A stretch of 64,000 nt of DNA, from contig CP071032.1 in NCBI GenBank assembly GCA_017134815.1, positions 1,364,001 to 1,428,000 on the forward strand. Reading direction: 5' to 3'. A program made the translations under genes and the position numbers. The notes under the pieces are model-generated. The model saw nothing but the letters and a program-made list of their open reading frames with translations, ran no database searches and was not told the origin of the DNA. The stretch's first letter is position 1. Each line of letters starts with the position of its first letter. Shown piece by piece: positions 63,499-64,000 of this stretch. The DNA comes from Lentisphaerota bacterium (GTDB taxonomy: Bacteria; Verrucomicrobiota; Lentisphaeria; Victivallales; Victivallaceae).

Positions 63499-64000
63499 AT
63501 GAACACATTGACACTACGTAGGTCGGTTATTCTTTCTGTCGCAAATTTTTTTAATTCTTTAGGTTTTGCAATAGTACTTCCTTTTTTGTCGATATACTTT
63601 TACAATTCACGATCTTTTAGTATGGACACCGTTGGGCTAATTTTATCTTCAATGGGAGCTGGAGTGCTAATCGGTCCTCCAATATCAGGTTGGTTAGTAG
63701 ACTATTCAGGGAGACGTATGGTGCTTCAATTAGGGTTATTTTTACGTGGAGGGGCTTTCCTTTTATTAGCAATTATGATTAAATTTCATGCAATGTCTTT
63801 TGCTTTTGCTCTAGTTTTATTGTTTATTTCGGTATTTGGATTGTCATTTCAAAATGCATCTGACACTTATTTAACGGATTTTACTTCTGAAAATGATCGC
63901 CCAAAGGCATGTAGCTGGATTAGAATTGGAACTAATATGGGATTTGTATTGGGCCCATTACTGGGCACAATTCTCACAAAAACATCGCTAGACTGTACAC
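63499..64000 (+). CDS. MFS transporter, partial (runs off the window)
   Basis: The ATG follows CAGGGGAAACTAGGGG. The visible 167 residues contain five hydrophobic segments and the MFS loop-2/3 signature, GWLVDYSGRRMVLQLG, between segments 2 and 3. The start (VANFFNSLGFAIVLPFLSIYF) resembles drug or sugar efflux members. The substrate cannot be inferred. The base composition is as AT-rich as the element cargo. Confidence 0.85.
   Translation, partial: MNTLTLRRSVILSVANFFNSLGFAIVLPFLSIYFYNSRSFSMDTVGLILSSMGAGVLIGPPISGWLVDYSGRRMVLQLGLFLRGGAFLLLAIMIKFHAMSFAFALVLLFISVFGLSFQNASDTYLTDFTSENDRPKACSWIRIGTNMGFVLGPLLGTILTKTSLDCT

Overview
This 64 kb window is bacterial chromosome carrying two related integrative elements. 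The backbone (about 1-14.7 kb and 49.1-54.7 kb) is moderate-GC and holds ordinary housekeeping genes: ppdK, trmL, prfA, rpmE, a HIT protein, pheA and nrdR. It also holds a secretion operon (TolC-like lipoprotein, a protein with an LEDRILFDGAA N-terminal motif and a DUF4347-like domain, a PqqD/M50-type membrane protease), a LamG-domain membrane protein and a receiver-Ser/Thr-kinase fusion. This mix points to the PVC superphylum, most likely Lentisphaerota. That assignment is inference from gene content and was not tested by a tree.

Element A (14,736-49,065, about 34.3 kb, AT-rich) is bounded by a 16-bp direct repeat (15/16 identical). It interrupts one reading frame: the N-terminal membrane part lies at 49,215-49,033 and the LamG part at 14,766-13,969. 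Joining at the repeat restores a single protein of about 310 aa that would sit 18 bp upstream of the receiver-kinase gene. The integrase lies at the right end (47,616-48,920). The cargo is unusually rich in exported proteins: an S9 peptidase, a propeller-like protein, a GH64/thaumatin-like protein, three orphan THI5/SsuA-like binding proteins and several unrecognised families. It also carries DUF3800, AAA_28 and amidase fragments, small membrane proteins, HTH-like regulators, many terminator-type repeats and decayed phage baseplate W fragments.

Element B starts at 54.7 kb with a near-identical integrase facing the other way. It carries a compact cargo of three exported proteins from two families (called P2 and P3 here) that also occur in element A. 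A terminal signature at 61.5 kb matches the left end of element A. Beyond it lie a fourth binding protein and the start of an MFS transporter that runs off the window.

The strongest candidates for something undescribed are: (i) a ~190-nt structured RNA upstream of both P1 genes, with long-range stems kept by compensatory change and a hairpin-U terminator; (ii) a tandem array of small transcription units (R1/R2), each with sigma70-like promoters and many with hairpin terminators, at 23.2-24.2 kb and again at 41.0-41.3 kb, interleaved with phage W fragments; (iii) the P2/P3 module as the only cargo of a small integrative element.

Family names P1 (OB-fold-like), P2, P3, R1, R2, T1 and T2 are local labels defined in the entries.
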